Positions 48,280 through 61,057 of a DNA stretch of 64,000 nucleotides are shown in pieces. Numbering within the stretch: position 1 is the first letter of the stretch; every line of letters starts with the position of its first letter. The DNA is from Scleromitrula shiraiana (taxonomy: Eukaryota; Ascomycota; Leotiomycetes; Helotiales; Sclerotiniaceae). The notes beneath the pieces were generated by a model, which did not search any database, was not told the DNA's origin, and was given only the letters and a program-made list of their open reading frames with translations. A program made the translations under genes and the position numbers. The stretch is from the NCBI GenBank assembly GCA_028455995.1, contig JABELC010000005.1, forward strand, positions 3,286,001 through 3,350,000. The letters are read 5' to 3'.

Positions 48280-51200
48280 CTAAACCCCAAACTTCCTAAA
48301 CCCCTCGACCCCCAACGTCGGAACCTCGACCCACCTCAACCCCGGCACCCCCTCCGTGCGCCTCCTATCCACGAAATTATTACACTCACCCACGATAAGT
48401 GCCCACTCCGCTAGTGCGCGTCCCGAGTATTTCGAGCGCGCGTATCGCTCTATTGCTTTTGCATCCATCGTTCTTCCATTTCTTCCTCCATTCCCGCCAT
48501 TTTCGTTGGCGTCAGAAGAAGGAGAAGGAGAAGAGGAAGGAGAAGAGGAAGACGACGGATCATCGCCCGCGCTCCCGATCCGGGGATCCACAGCTCCAAC
48601 CTCCCGATTAACATTGGGAACCCTATTTCCCAACCACGCCTGCGCCGGAGCCGGGAGTCTCGGCTGTAATAATTTTCTCTCTCCTCCTATCCCACCCATT
48701 CCATTGCCATTCCCATTCCCATTCATACCCATCCCACCCCCAGTACCCGCCCCAATAATCTCTCTCGCCTTCTCAAAATGCTGCGTCCACTCTAACGAAA
48801 ATTTAAAACTATACGCCCTATGTGTCGCCACCCCATTAGGCGGAGTCGTTCCTCCACTTCTGGTCCCATTCCCATTCCCATCATTAGTTTGAAGATGTGA
48901 ATTTATCGGTTTGGATCTCGCAGTCGCTATTTCCTTCCTCATATCTTCGAGGGATTTAGTAGGTGTATTATCTTTCGATTTCGCCGATGTAGATGAAGAC
49001 GATGAATCTGGTGATGTAGAAAATGTAGAAGGTAGCATTTTCCCCATGAACGTCCATCGCTTTTTACTTGGAGTTGCCGGAATATCGCCATTTTTCTTTG
49101 GGGGATCATTTTCATTTGCCGATTCTAATTTTGATAATTCGTTGATGATGGATTGGCGTTTGTATGCGTTCATCGGTTTTGTGGGCATTGCTGAATTGGA
49201 GTTTGAGACTAAACCGTCGAAACCTAGGAATAAACCTGGTGCTGGCATTTGATTATCGTTACGAATGATGAGGAGTCGTCTACCAGGTGCTGGATGACAA
49301 GGTGTTGTAGATGGAGGGAGTAAATTCGAATTTTCGGCTGTTTGCCTGAGAAATAAATAATGTGACCAATTGGTTTTAATTCGAGATGATACCACACCAA
49401 ATATTTTACTAGAATATTATTAGTAAAGCCAAAATATCAAAGACAATATATACTTACGTATCAAGATCAGAAGATTCACCATCCTCTCTACATAATCTCC
49501 AACATAGTAAACGCATATAATAAGCTCTAACCATTGGACACCAATGATTAAAAAATTTATCAAAAGTTTCTTCCGTCAATAACCACTCAAGACAGACAAT
49601 TTCCTTCCGATACTCATCACTTGTAATAGCATTCCAAGCAGAGTATAAGAATGAAAAAAGACGAATCTCCGACATGCTATTTTGACTTTCCAACATTTTC
49701 CTACAAACGTCCAACCAAAAATGCCAATCAACAAAATCATTTTCGAATCCATGAGCATGATGAAATCGAATAAATAACGATAAAGCTTCATCCATAAAAT
49801 CACATAGAACGAAACATGCATTATGATCAAATAATGAAGTTCTTCTAGCCGAAGCCTGTATCATCTTACTAAAAGATTCCGCAAATATGATTCTTGCCGG
49901 TTCAAATTCCCCAGGTCTTTCAGAAAGAAAATCCCTCAAAAGCATGATTAGACGATTCTCAGCCATAAGTCTAGCAGAATTAGTTGACGGTAAAGGCAAA
50001 GCCGCCGCAGATGCATCAGCACCCGCAAGAACATCATCAAATGTTATTGGAAGTGGTTCTCCAGCAGGTTGACGATGAATCGTAGCATCTAAAGCTGTTA
50101 AGATTTGCGCTTGTATAAGAACAAATCCTGGTGCACGAGCTTTTCCGATTAGGGGAAGATCTGAAGGCATAAATTCTTCAGCGAGAATATGATAATGTTT
50201 CGAGAATACGTAAAAGAGATCACTATCTCTTCCGCACCACCTTGCGATCCAAGGACCATACCACGGTATCTTAGAAACCAAAATAGATAATGGAGGATTC
50301 TGTCTAAGTTGGTTGGACATAGACATCACAGAACTCCAACCTAACCCTCGAACATGTGGTGGAAACTTGGCGGTAATTTCATCCGTCTCTGCCTTATTAG
50401 GTCTTTTGGGAAGACCCAATTCATCAGCAACACGTTTGATCGTATCAGCTGGTAATTTCCAAATTCGAACCAAAACATCCGCCACTCCCGGTACGAAAAA
50501 GAAAGCATATGCAGCTGCTTTTCCACAAAATGTGACCAAACTTGCTGGTGCATGTCTAAGAGACATCTTTGCAACCACAAAATTCATCTGAGTAGTTAAA
50601 TTTTGTATAAACAAATTTCGAACATTATGATAAACAGATTCGACCAAAAATTGTGATCCTGAAGAGTTCAAAGAGCTTGAAGATTTCTTCGCTCGTACTG
50701 ATCCACGATCAGGGGATCTATTTGGAGATCTTTCGGATAAAGGTGCAAATTGTGAAGGTCCTAATCTCCATTCAGGCCTCGACATGATCATTACCACTGC
50801 TTCCAACAATACAGGTCGATCAACACCCGATACAACCTGATTTTGGCGTCCATCAAGTACCTCTAATAATCCAAGCCACCATTTATTAAAAATGTTAATA
50901 CGTCTATCAATATCTTCTGCTCGAAGATTTCTATTTGAGGGATGATTGACATGACTTCGAAGGAATGGTAATAATGTAGATCGAACGACGTTTGTTTTCA
51001 GTGATAGAGATTTGGATTGAAATTTCGAGAAATCATTTTCTAATGAACGAAATGCCGACCAAAGCTCGTCCCTCTTCCGCGGGGTATCAACTGAAAGTAG
51101 ATTTTCTTTCGAGAAATTTGGTAGCGGTGGAACCCTATCCGTCGAAGTCCTAGGAGTCGACCTATTATCTATCGAACTGGCTGGAAGACTGCTGGTTGAA

Positions 51201-52021
51201 GAATTCGTCGAAGTAAAACTTGCCCAATTCGCAAGCACACTCTGTGGTCTTTGCCTAATCTTTCGAAGTGTAGAAGCCCTTCTAACAGCTGGTGGTTTCG
51301 TAGGAGTATCGATAATTTTGGATGGTGAAATTTGATCCAAATTTGCAGGAGATCCTCGAGGTGTTGGTGTAAGTGTAGTGGCTACCATTTTTGTTGTTCC
51401 CTCATTTCGTCCATCATTCTCTATTTCTTTTCCTAAATTTCGACGATTGGGTGATGGAGATCTTGATGATGACGAAATCCATGATTTCCGGGCAAAAGTT
51501 GCAAAAGATTCTGAAACAATTCTCGTCTTATCCCGAGAAGCTTTGGGAATCTGCGGTACTGGAGGAGGGTCATTTGATATTGAATTAGAAGGCTCAATAA
51601 TAGCGGGGTTTCTCTCTGGGGATCCCTTGACTTTCTGAATCCATGATTTCGGACGCGCAACTAATGATTTCCTCCTTCCAACCCTCTCAATCTTTGGCCT
51701 CTCTTCCTTTGTAAGTTTATTGCCAGATTTCTCATCTCTTACCGAAGTTGCTTTAAGATTCGGGGTGATTTCCTCCTGAGGTAATGGTAGTGCTGGAGTA
51801 CTTGCTGAAGAAGCCAATCTCTGTAAACTCCCTTCTGGTATATCTTCCACGGATGGTAAAGTACTGAAACTGGCAGATCGTGGAAGTTCATCATCTGTAT
51901 GTAAAGTTGCTTGTTTATAGTCCACGATGACTAAATCTGGTATATTTGGGGAAGAATGAGAACGAGTGAAGGTATTGTTCGATTCGAAGATCGGAGACAT
52001 CGTCAAGGTAGAACCATGCAT
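48280..52021 (-). CDS. DUF1765-domain protein, 1230 aa
   Basis: Two exons, 52021-49458 and 49408-48280, with a 49-bp intron that has a consensus donor and an ACTAATA branch site. The first 300 residues are Ser/Pro/Arg-rich and probably disordered, with many SP/TP sites. The folded middle begins at about 310 (ELWSAFRSLENDF). It leads into the fungal DUF1765 block, whose conserved core (ETFDKFFNHWCPMVRAYYMRLLCWRLC) lies near residues 815-847. Across the splice the conserved part continues: SSRIKTNWSHYLFLRQTAEN, then APGRRLLIIRNDNQMPAPGLFLGFDG. The final 250 residues are again low in complexity with Gly/Asn runs. A short conserved end (YSGRALAEWALIVGECNNFVDRRR) completes it. The biochemical role of DUF1765 proteins is not known to me. 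The gene is complete. Confidence 0.92.
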
Positions 52022-52805
52022 TACCGCAAAGCTGCGGAGGGCAGATATACTGAAAAAGATCTAAGTGAGCATTGCAACCAGAAATATTGCAAGATAAAAG
52101 AATAAGAATAAGAGTAAGAATAAAAATAAAAGAAGCAAAATGAATAGAACTAAACGAATGTGATATAAATTTTCTAGTCGCGCGTTTGTTCTCTCTGACC
52201 AGCAGATAAGTTTGACTGTTTGACTGATGAGGCTGAGTAAATTTTTGTAAGAAATTCGATTCGTTTTCGGGAAATGTGAAATATGTGGAATATGTGGAAT
52301 ATGTGGAATGAAGAGATTATTTTGGTAAGGCGGATGCGGATGTGGATGAGATGTGAGATGAGATGTATATATGGATGGTTAAGGTAAGGAGGATGGATGA
52401 TGTCCGAGTAATGGTTTCACAATCCTTGGAATAAATGATTGTAAATTTTGGTTTGTTTCCGAACAATTAAAGAGAGAAAGAAATTTGATTTATTTGGAGG
52501 GATTTTGAGGATTTGATGATTTTGATGATTTTGAGGATTTGAGGATTTGAGGTTACAATACAATATAATAAAAAAGCGAGAAGTTCAACTGGTGGTAAAT
52601 TGTTGTTGTTGTTGTGTTGTTGGTCTTTCTTATATATGATGTGATGTGATGTAGTTAAGAACAAATTCAGAGGGGTAAATCGGTAGTGTTCAATTTGTTG
52701 TATGTTGAAAGAAAAGAATGGATGTATGTATATGTATGGATATATGGATGGATGGATTAGTTTTTGAATATTTAAAGCACCAGTTGAAAGTTCAAAGGTA
52801 TCGTT

Positions 52806-52806
<1 letters not shown>

Positions 52807-52847
<41 letters not shown>
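52807..52847. repeat. (TGAT)n microsatellite
   Basis: Ten perfect tetramer units. Confidence 0.95.
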
Positions 52848-53442
52848 ATCCAGCGTATAAACAGTTGGAGTCGAGTTATTTGATTCTTCAATTCTTCAAT
52901 TCTTCGATTCTTCAAAAACTTAAAGGGCTGTTGAATAAGGAAACGTTTTATTCAAGCTCTGAAAGTTAAGGATAAACTGCACTGAACTGCACTGCACTGC
53001 ACTCCACATGCACCTATCTATAAATTGTATACCTATTCCTTCGGTATATGTATATCTTACAAGCAAGTAACTGAACTGGGTATGTTGGGATGAGATATAT
53101 ATATATTTCTATCTACCCGTGAATGAACTAATGAAACCCATTCCATTCTACTTCCATAAATGGTTTTATATCATAGTTCCAAGGTTATTTATTATTCTAT
53201 TTGAGCTTAGATTTTGAGGTTGAGTTTATAACTTCTCTTTTGAATACATTTCGATACAGTACTATTTTGATATGGTTTATTATTATGTATCTTTAACTCC
53301 AACTTCAACCACTCACTAATTTACTTCTCAACTAATTCTAATGAAAAGGGAATAACTAATTCTAATGAAAAGGAAATAAATACAATACTTCAGGTAAGGT
53401 AATACGTACCTCTTTTGTAATTCATTGCCTTGTCTACGACTC

Positions 53443-53472
<30 letters not shown>
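53443..53472. repeat. (CATA)n microsatellite
   Basis: About seven perfect tetramer units, followed by a TATA/CATA mixture. Confidence 0.9.
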
Positions 53473-53475
<3 letters not shown>

Positions 53476-53741
53476 CCATACATATATATATCCAAATCTC
53501 ATCATTTCTGCAACAAGCATGCAAGATAACTGCACTCATTACAGATAATAGACTAGCTACTCTATCTGTACCTACTCCTACTTCTACTCCAGAGCTGATT
53601 CATACTCACTCACGTATTAGAACGATACAATACGATACGATATAATATGATATAATATGATATGATATAATATAGCAATAATAATGCATTAATTGCTATG
53701 AAGAAGATAAGTTCATAATATATTATTTAATTAGTTGTATT

Positions 53742-53782
53742 ACTGTATTACTGTACTACTGTACTACTGTACTACTGTACAA
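53742..53782. repeat. 8-bp tandem repeat ACTGTACT, five copies
   Basis: Five units; the first (ACTGTATT) and the last (ACTGTACA) carry substitutions. Confidence 0.85.
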
Positions 53783-55302
53783 CTTACTTACTATACACGC
53801 CCCAACTATTTCCACTCTACCCCTTTACAAGCCATGCCCAGATATAAAGCAGGTAGATAGATCAGTCAATCAATCAACATATATTATACATACATATCTC
53901 TCTCCTTGTCTTGCTTATCTTGCTTGTCTTGCCTCCCAACTATCTCAACTTCTACATTTTCATCTTCTCATCTTCTCATCTTCTCACTCATATATATATT
54001 ATCGCAAATCCAACCAACCAACCTCGAAGCATAACCAACTTTCATTCATTCATTCATTCTTTCACTCACTCATTCATTCATTCATTCACTCAATCGTTCC
54101 TATTGTGGACCTACCATCCATCCACCATCCATCCAATAACCCACAAACCCACAAACCTACTCGGTTCTCTCGGGATTCTAAAAATATAAAATATCCACAC
54201 CCACCCAGACAAGGTTAATCTACATACCTACATACCTACATACCTAGGATTCCGCTCGAGGGATTTTTAATAAATCAAATTCGAATTCGAAATCGTTCGT
54301 TCGGTGAGATTTTGATACTAGTATTATATTAGTATTAGAATAGAACTACTGTATAATAGATAATATCGGAAAATTCAATCGTGCGATGTAGACGATGGAG
54401 AATGCGATGGAGAATCGTAGATCATGGATGTGAATATTTCTTGGCGATAGTCACGGTAGTAGTAGTAGTAGGTGTAGGTGTACGAGTTGTTTTAAAAGAA
54501 AATACTACTAGTAGTAGTAGTATTTCATGGTCATTTATTATTATAGTAGTCTGTGGGTATTGGGATGGAACGTATAATATATATAATCATAGTAATAATA
54601 AACTTGAATAAAGATAAAAATATAGAAATATCATAGAAATAAAAATATATTTATTTGATTTATATTCAATTAGTTATTTTTATTTTATAACTTGAATGAT
54701 ATTTTAAATTATTAATTCTCTTTTTGATTTACTTTGATTTTCTATCTTCTTAATATATAAATAATTAAATAATTAATTAAATAAATTTATCTAAATATAA
54801 TAAATAATGGACTCGGATGATGAATAATGGATGATAGATGATGAATGATAAAACAGTCTGATAATATTATACTTTAAGTTACTTAGCATTAGATCCTTGA
54901 ATATATTGCATACACCATACTATATATAAGCCAGCCTGAGTCTACTGATGATGGACGAACATATCTATATTTATATCTCGTCGAATATATCTCATCGAAT
55001 ATATCTCATCGAATATATCTCATCGAATATATGGTATGGTATGGTATCATTAAACACAATCCTCAAAACATACGGAAGTACTCACTGGCACTTGGGTGTT
55101 CTTCTAATACTATATGTATCAAATCAGTTAGTTAGATGCTAAAAGTAGGTATTTATTTATTTATTGTATGAAATGAATTGAAATAAAATGAATTGAAATG
55201 AAAGTAAATCTATCGTATCATTCATATCCATCTATCTATCTATCTTAGATATCTATCACAACATAATATTCAATACTACTTTACTTAAATCGTCCCAAGT
55301 TG

Positions 55303-55334
<32 letters not shown>

Positions 55335-55346
55335 CATACATACATA
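55303..55346. repeat. (ATAC)n microsatellite
   Basis: About ten tetramers with one TATA interruption. Confidence 0.9.
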
Positions 55347-56466
55347 GTATTTAATGCGAGTTTACCCGGTAGGTATAGATTTCTCTACGCAAAGCTACGT
55401 AAATACATAGAAGATACTAACTGTACCTTTCCGTACTACTCACCGTCTGTACGTAGTGTACGTAGTCTGAATCCAGCTAAACTAAAATGAGATATTGCAA
55501 TTTCTATATATATATATTATATATATTATATGTTTTATTTTATTTTATTATATATATTATATTATATTATAATCAATAACTCAGATCAGCTCGAGGTGAA
55601 AACATAAAGATAGGAGGGGTGCGCAAGAGGCTTATCGTGAGAGGAACGTGTAGAGCACTGCTTGGTTTACTTGGTTCTATGTGGGATGCCGTATCTGCTG
55701 TACATCAGCTTGGATAGATAGGATGGGAAGGGGGGATAAATTTATGTATGTATGGATGAATGGATTGGTTTATTTTATTTTCTTTTTTTTTCCTTCTATG
55801 ATATGATATGATATGAGAGAGTATGAGATGATAGGTGATATACAAATAGATAGTATTTGATATGAAAAGAGAATAAATAACTCTTGATTGTTGAACTTGA
55901 CTAGAATCTATATATAAAACTGATGATTGACTGGTAATGTTTTGCAATGATTCAAATAAGAAGATGATAAAGATCACTCACTCACTCATTCACTCACTCC
56001 AAACAGATTATTTGTACGCAGTCAGCCTTGTCCTACTAAGAGATCTATCCACAGTATTAGAATTTATTAATCCTTTGTTTGATTGGTGTGATAGAAATAA
56101 CAAGCTCAAAGGCATTGACCTCAAAATCAAGCTGATCAAGGATTAGCTCAGCCTTGCGCCATGATCCGTTTCAAAGTTTCGAGATTCATTTCATTCATTT
56201 GATTGATCATGATGATACAATCTACAGTCCATGAACTTAGAACCTCACTTTCGACCATCCCAACAAGTTTCAGCATTACCTGTTAATGCCACGCTTTCTT
56301 TCTTTTCAATATCAAAACACGGTTTAATGCCAAGAAGTTGTGCGACTGGATTTTGAAGAGATCTATAGGATACGAGTAATTGTTCTTGTCAACGGAAGAT
56401 AATCAACCTTCTTATCATACCATATTATATCCCAACCCACCAACTACCAACACCGCAACCGCAACA

Positions 56467-58313
56467 ATGGATCAACTACCCCCTGAACTTCTTGGTCTAA
56501 TTCTAAGAAAGATAGTCGATATGTGTCGATGCGACAAAAATATTATTCTCGAATTAAGATTAGTATGCAAAGCATTTGACGAGCAACTAAAACCCTCAAT
56601 CTTCAAGACCATCCAATTGGAGTTTTCCCGCTTTAGTCGCTTTAGGAATATCGATAATGATGAGGTTCGACTGGGCACGTTGAGGTCGATTGGTCCGTTG
56701 GCTGAGGCGCTTTATATTGATATGATGATTGTTAGGGATCCAGGTATGTTTGATCGCAAAGCTATATTACTATCATAGCATGTCATATAATTGAACACCC
56801 CATACCAAAATCAAATCTCTTCTATATTAGGAAGAACTAACATATATCAGATGAAATTGAACGTCTCAAAGAAGTCTTCGATAGTATAATGTCCCATGTT
56901 CCCGAAATGGCAACCCTAATCGAATCGCTACGAAAATACTGTCTAAACAATAATACATTTATCGAGGAAGATTATCAACATCTAGTCAATCGAGTTTTAC
57001 AAAATGGACCTGAGATTACTCGACTTAAAGTTAATTTACCTTTCCAAGTCGTGGGAAGTGGTTCTATGACTGCTACAAGGTTGTTTGCGAATACGTTGGC
57101 TTGTGCTGCAAATCGTCCGGAGGAATATAGGAAGATTGATACATTAGTTTTGGATCATGTTAGCGACAAGACGATCAATAATATTTTCAACGTACCAATC
57201 GATGTGGAAAATGCGTTTAAAACGTTCGAACATTTGAAGAATTTGGTCATCTCAATCAAAAGACAAGAAAGTCGACCATCACAACAAATCGTTTTTACTC
57301 GAAACATGTGGTTAATGTTCCGCAAAGCCACAAACCTCCAAAGCCTATGCATAATCGGATGGAATGTCCAAAGGAATACAAAAAGAAGACATTCAACCCG
57401 CGTTCCCTTTGCGGAATGGGCCATGAGATGTCTACCATATAATTCGCATCCCACCGCCAGCCTCAATCATCTCCGCTATCTCGAACTAAAACGCGTAGAT
57501 ATCGACCCTTTAATGCTTTACACAATGGTCAAAGAAAACTGCCACTCGCTATGCGAACTCTACCTCAACGAAGTCTATCTCAAGATTTTTGGATCCGCAG
57601 ATCGAGAGGATACAGCGCTCTGGATAGGCTACCCGGATATCGAAACTCCCAAGCCGGAAAAATGCACTTGGGTAGCCCCGGCGTTGAGGGATTTGAAGGA
57701 GTTGAAGCTCAGTGTTTTGAGGGTTAGTGCGTTGGGCTATGATGATTATAATCCGGATCCGGAGAGTCCGCATCCGAATTATGATTTGGATGATCCGATG
57801 GGGAGGGGGAGGTCATTTGATCAGAGATTTGTGGAGTGTGTACTTGGTGTTGAGAGTCCGTTACCTAGTCCTCCCCAATCTACATCGTCTATTTTACAAT
57901 CCCCATCCACTCCATCCCAAGAATCCCAGGATGAACAACATACACAAACACCCCCATCCCCAATAAACCCCTCCACCTACGACGCAGAAACATACCAAAG
58001 TACACGAAACACAACATCCCACTTTAAACGCTGCATCGACGGCGTTTTTTATAATCATAATGAAGAGGCGCTTAGGGAGTTGCATAAGATTATTACGGTG
58101 GCGGATAGGGGCATGCATCTCATTAGTCGCGAGATCGATAGGAGTAATGCATTGAGGGTAGATGGGCGATTGGGGATTTTAGTTGATGGGGAAGGTGGTA
58201 TTGGGGATGGTGGTGTAGGTGGAGGGGTAGCGAATGCGGATGCGGATGCGGGAATCGGAGGAATAAATGACGGTGGCGGGGATATGGGAATGGAGGAAAT
58301 CGACGGGGTATGA
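56467..58313 (+). CDS. F-box domain protein with Gly/Asp-rich tail
   Basis: Two exons, 56467-56743 and 56851-58313, with a 107-bp intron that has GTATGT donor and CTAAC branch site, encode 579 aa. The protein starts directly with the F-box (MDQLPPELLGLILRKIVD ... LRLVCKAFDEQLKPSIF), residues about 1-50, which would bind Skp1 in an SCF ubiquitin ligase. The middle has scattered Leu-rich segments (HLRYLELKRVDIDPLML, LCELYLNEVYLKIF, LKELKLSVLRVSALG), as in fungal F-box/LRR-like proteins. The last third has a Pro/Ser/Gln-rich linker followed by KRCIDGVFYNHNEEALRELHKII and a Gly/Asp-rich end. The start is fixed by the F-box itself. It is unrelated in detail to the F-box protein at 31.9 kb. The substrate is unknown. 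Confidence 0.9.
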
Positions 58314-58358
58314 GGACATAAGATATGATGACGCTGGAACTCTTGTACTACATATATA

Positions 58359-58406
58359 CCTTCGCGGTGGGATTCCTTCGCAGTGGGATTCCTTCGCAGT
58401 GGGGTT
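58359..58406 (+). repeat. 16-bp tandem repeat, three copies, in 3' flank
   Basis: The unit CCTTCGCAGTGGGATT is present three times with one substitution in the first copy and one in the third. It begins 46 bases after the F-box stop codon, so it is probably transcribed as part of the 3' UTR. Confidence 0.9.
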
Positions 58407-58910
58407 TTGCCTTGTTTTTGGTGTATGTGGTTTTACTTGCATGGTATATAGATATATAGATACTTACTTACTTACTTACATACTTATATACATATATAAT
58501 CACTACTACTACTACTAAATAAACAAACATCCGAGCCGGATTATTCTTCATGTCCAAGTCCAAGTTGTTTGACAGTGGCAATCGTATAGAAATTTTCTTT
58601 TGCTATGCTAATTCAAGTTGAATGTATCAATAAATTGTATTAATAAATTCTACTACTAGTAGTATTTGGAAATGAAATTCAATATCATAATAGATGTAGG
58701 ATAGGATACTAGTACGCTAAAGGACTTTGTTGTAAGTTATTAGTTGTAGTTCAAGTTGTTGTTGTATGAATGAATGAATGAATAGAACTTGAAGTTGAAA
58801 GATGGAGATAAAAAGTCTAAGGGTTTTGAATGGAACTGGAACTGGAACTTGGATGGAATTTGAATGATATTGTATTGTATGGATTATATTGTATGGATTA
58901 AATAGTAACT

Positions 58911-58982
58911 ATAAAATAAAATAAAATAAAATAAAATAAAATAAAATAAAATAAAATAAAATAAAATAAAATAAAATAAAAT
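58911..58982. repeat. (ATAAA)n pentanucleotide repeat, 14 copies
   Basis: Fourteen perfect units. On the opposite strand this is TTTTA/TTTAT, the same pentamer as the large tract at 47.2 kb, in inverse orientation. Confidence 0.97.
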
Positions 58983-59280
58983 AGCAAAGAAAAATCGGTA
59001 AGAGTCTAGAAGATAATTAATATATTACAAAATAACGAACTACTACTATGCAACTTCAACTTCAACTTCAACTTGAATGTAAGATTATATACTATGTCCA
59101 GAACTTGCCCGTCCCCCTCCGGACCTGTTGGTGTTGAAAGGGACTCGGAAGCGCTGACGCATTGAGCATACTAAGTAAGTGATGGATATCTCGTCTTCTA
59201 ATACCATATATATATATATATTGCATTTTTCTTCATCTTTTCTTTTGTGCTTTTTATGTTTGTTTTCCTTCTATTAGTAC

Positions 59281-59320
59281 GTACGTATGTATGTATGTAT
59301 GTATGTATGTATGTATGTAT
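59281..59320. repeat. (GTAT)n microsatellite
   Basis: Nine tandem GTAT units follow a GTAC start. Confidence 0.95.
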
Positions 59321-60030
59321 TTTGCTGGGTACTTTGTAGGTACCGATTTCTTTTCTTTTAGTCTGATTTGATTTTATTTGATTTGATTTTATTTGATTTG
59401 ATTCTATTTGATTTGATTCTATTTGATTCGATCATGTAATGAATTGCTGAGCAATCTTACTTTGAGCGATTGGTTGGCTTAAGTGAGTGAGTGAGTGAGT
59501 AAGTGAGTCTGGGGATTTCGGGATTTCCTGGGTTGGTTGGTTGCTTGCTTGGTTATGCGGTCTGTTGGTTTTTTAAACGCCCATGTTTGTATGATATCTT
59601 ACTCTATCTTACTTATCCCATCCCATCCCATGCCATCCCATCCCATTATTATCCCATCTGCCTTGATTTCCGATTCGGATTGTGAAGGTGTGGAATCTGA
59701 GCTTTGAGTTTCCTGTTTTGTTTTTCCTGATGGGAGGGATAGGATAGGATAGGATAGGATAGAATAGAATGGATGACTGTGTGGATGAAGAGAGAGATAA
59801 AAGTATTCATTTGCTTGCTATTCTTATGTGGAAAAGGATGGATATAGATAGACCTCCTTTTCCTTTTGTCTGTTGAGTCAATCATTCATTTGTTCTATAC
59901 CAAACTCAAATATACATGTATGCTACTCTCTCCTCTCCCCAGAATAAGAACACAGTTCGCGTTTCGTGAAGACTTCCTAAGTAGGGAGGAATAAGTGCGT
60001 TACCTGAGTTGGTACTTTACTCTACATGAA

Positions 60031-60065
60031 CTTACCTTACCCTACCCTACCCTACCCTACCCTAC
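60031..60065. repeat. (TACCC)n pentanucleotide repeat
   Basis: Five TACCC units preceded by the variant TACCT. It differs from the TTAGGG/CCCTAA telomere motif of filamentous fungi, so it is not a telomere. Confidence 0.9.
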
Positions 60066-61057
60066 TCAGTCGAATTGGCTTGGCATGAACTGGACCGGAC
60101 AGCCGAACGGTTTGGCTGTGCTGGTCGTACTGTGTAGTCACGTTCTTGATCTCGGCTATGGCTGCCGTGCTTGTTGGTATGCTACCAGTATTGTCATTGG
60201 AGGGTTTGGGGCTGGTTTGCTTGGTGTTTCGCGGATTGCTATACTATGCTATAATACACCAGATGTATTATGCTCTGCTGAGGAATTGCTGAGGCTCGAC
60301 CGACCGAGGACGAATGGACAACACCCTCGAGACCATAGAGGATGACATGAAGGTCGATGGTTGGTATAGGATATGTAGTGTACGGACCCACCAAATGATT
60401 TCATTTTCTCCTTCTTTATTTTTTGTTTGTTTCTGCTTGTGTGCATTGATATCACGAAGAGTATTGATCTTTTTTCATTTGGACTTTGGTTTCGAGGAAA
60501 CAATACGTATATTTGATCGCATTCGACTCGAATAATATTAACAGAACAGAAAGAAAAGACAAATACAAACTAGATACTGCAATATATCTAGACACACATA
60601 TACCGGATTTCACGATTTATTTAGTGGCTGCAATTATTGAAGGAAGTATAGCATCCGTCTCATTTATATCTATCTATCTATCCATCCGGCACCAATTGAT
60701 CAATCGATCGATTCATCCATTTAATTCTCCCTACACACAGTATATACAATACTATAAGTGTCTCCAGAAAGTTGTTCTAGTTTCGAGGGAAGAGATACAG
60801 CGACAAATACACATACATACAATCTATAACAAAGTACATTACATGATTACCCATCGCTATCCCTCAGCTTGGTATCCTCCTCCCTCTGGTTGAAGGGGAT
60901 TTCTATTTGGCTTCATTCCATATCATCTCTTTTGTTCTCGTTCAAGTTACGCTGCTACTTGAATCCCCTATTTTCTTTTCTCTTTCCCCTTTTATTTCTC
61001 CCCAACTTATTGTACCTACTGTTTCATTGAATTTCATTTCTTTCCTTGCAAAATAAA

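Larger units (their letters stand above)
52022..56466. other. gene-free region between divergent genes
   Basis: More than 4.4 kb without a credible frame. It contains the promoters of the DUF1765 gene and the second F-box gene and many microsatellites: TGAT at 52807-52847, CATA at 53443-53472, ACTGTACT at 53742-53782, CATT near 54040-54095 and ATAC at 55303-55346. Very AT-rich DNA occurs near 54600-54830. Confidence 0.55.
58314..61057. other. gene-free region with microsatellites
   Basis: It contains the 3' flank of the F-box gene, AT-rich DNA, and repeats ATAAA at 58911-58982, GTAT at 59281-59320, TTTGATTTGAT-type units near 59363-59430, GATAG near 59738-59765 and TACCC at 60031-60065. Frames at 59995-60345 and 60486-60893 have no motifs. 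The last 150 bases are the pyrimidine-rich leader of the receptor gene. Confidence 0.5.

Noticed and set aside
48356..48892. 178-codon plus-strand frame
   Set aside because: Antisense shadow of the Gly/Ser-rich exon 2 of the DUF1765 gene.
60031..60065. Possible internal telomere repeat
   Set aside because: The unit is TACCC, five bases, not the six-base TTAGGG/CCCTAA of filamentous fungi.
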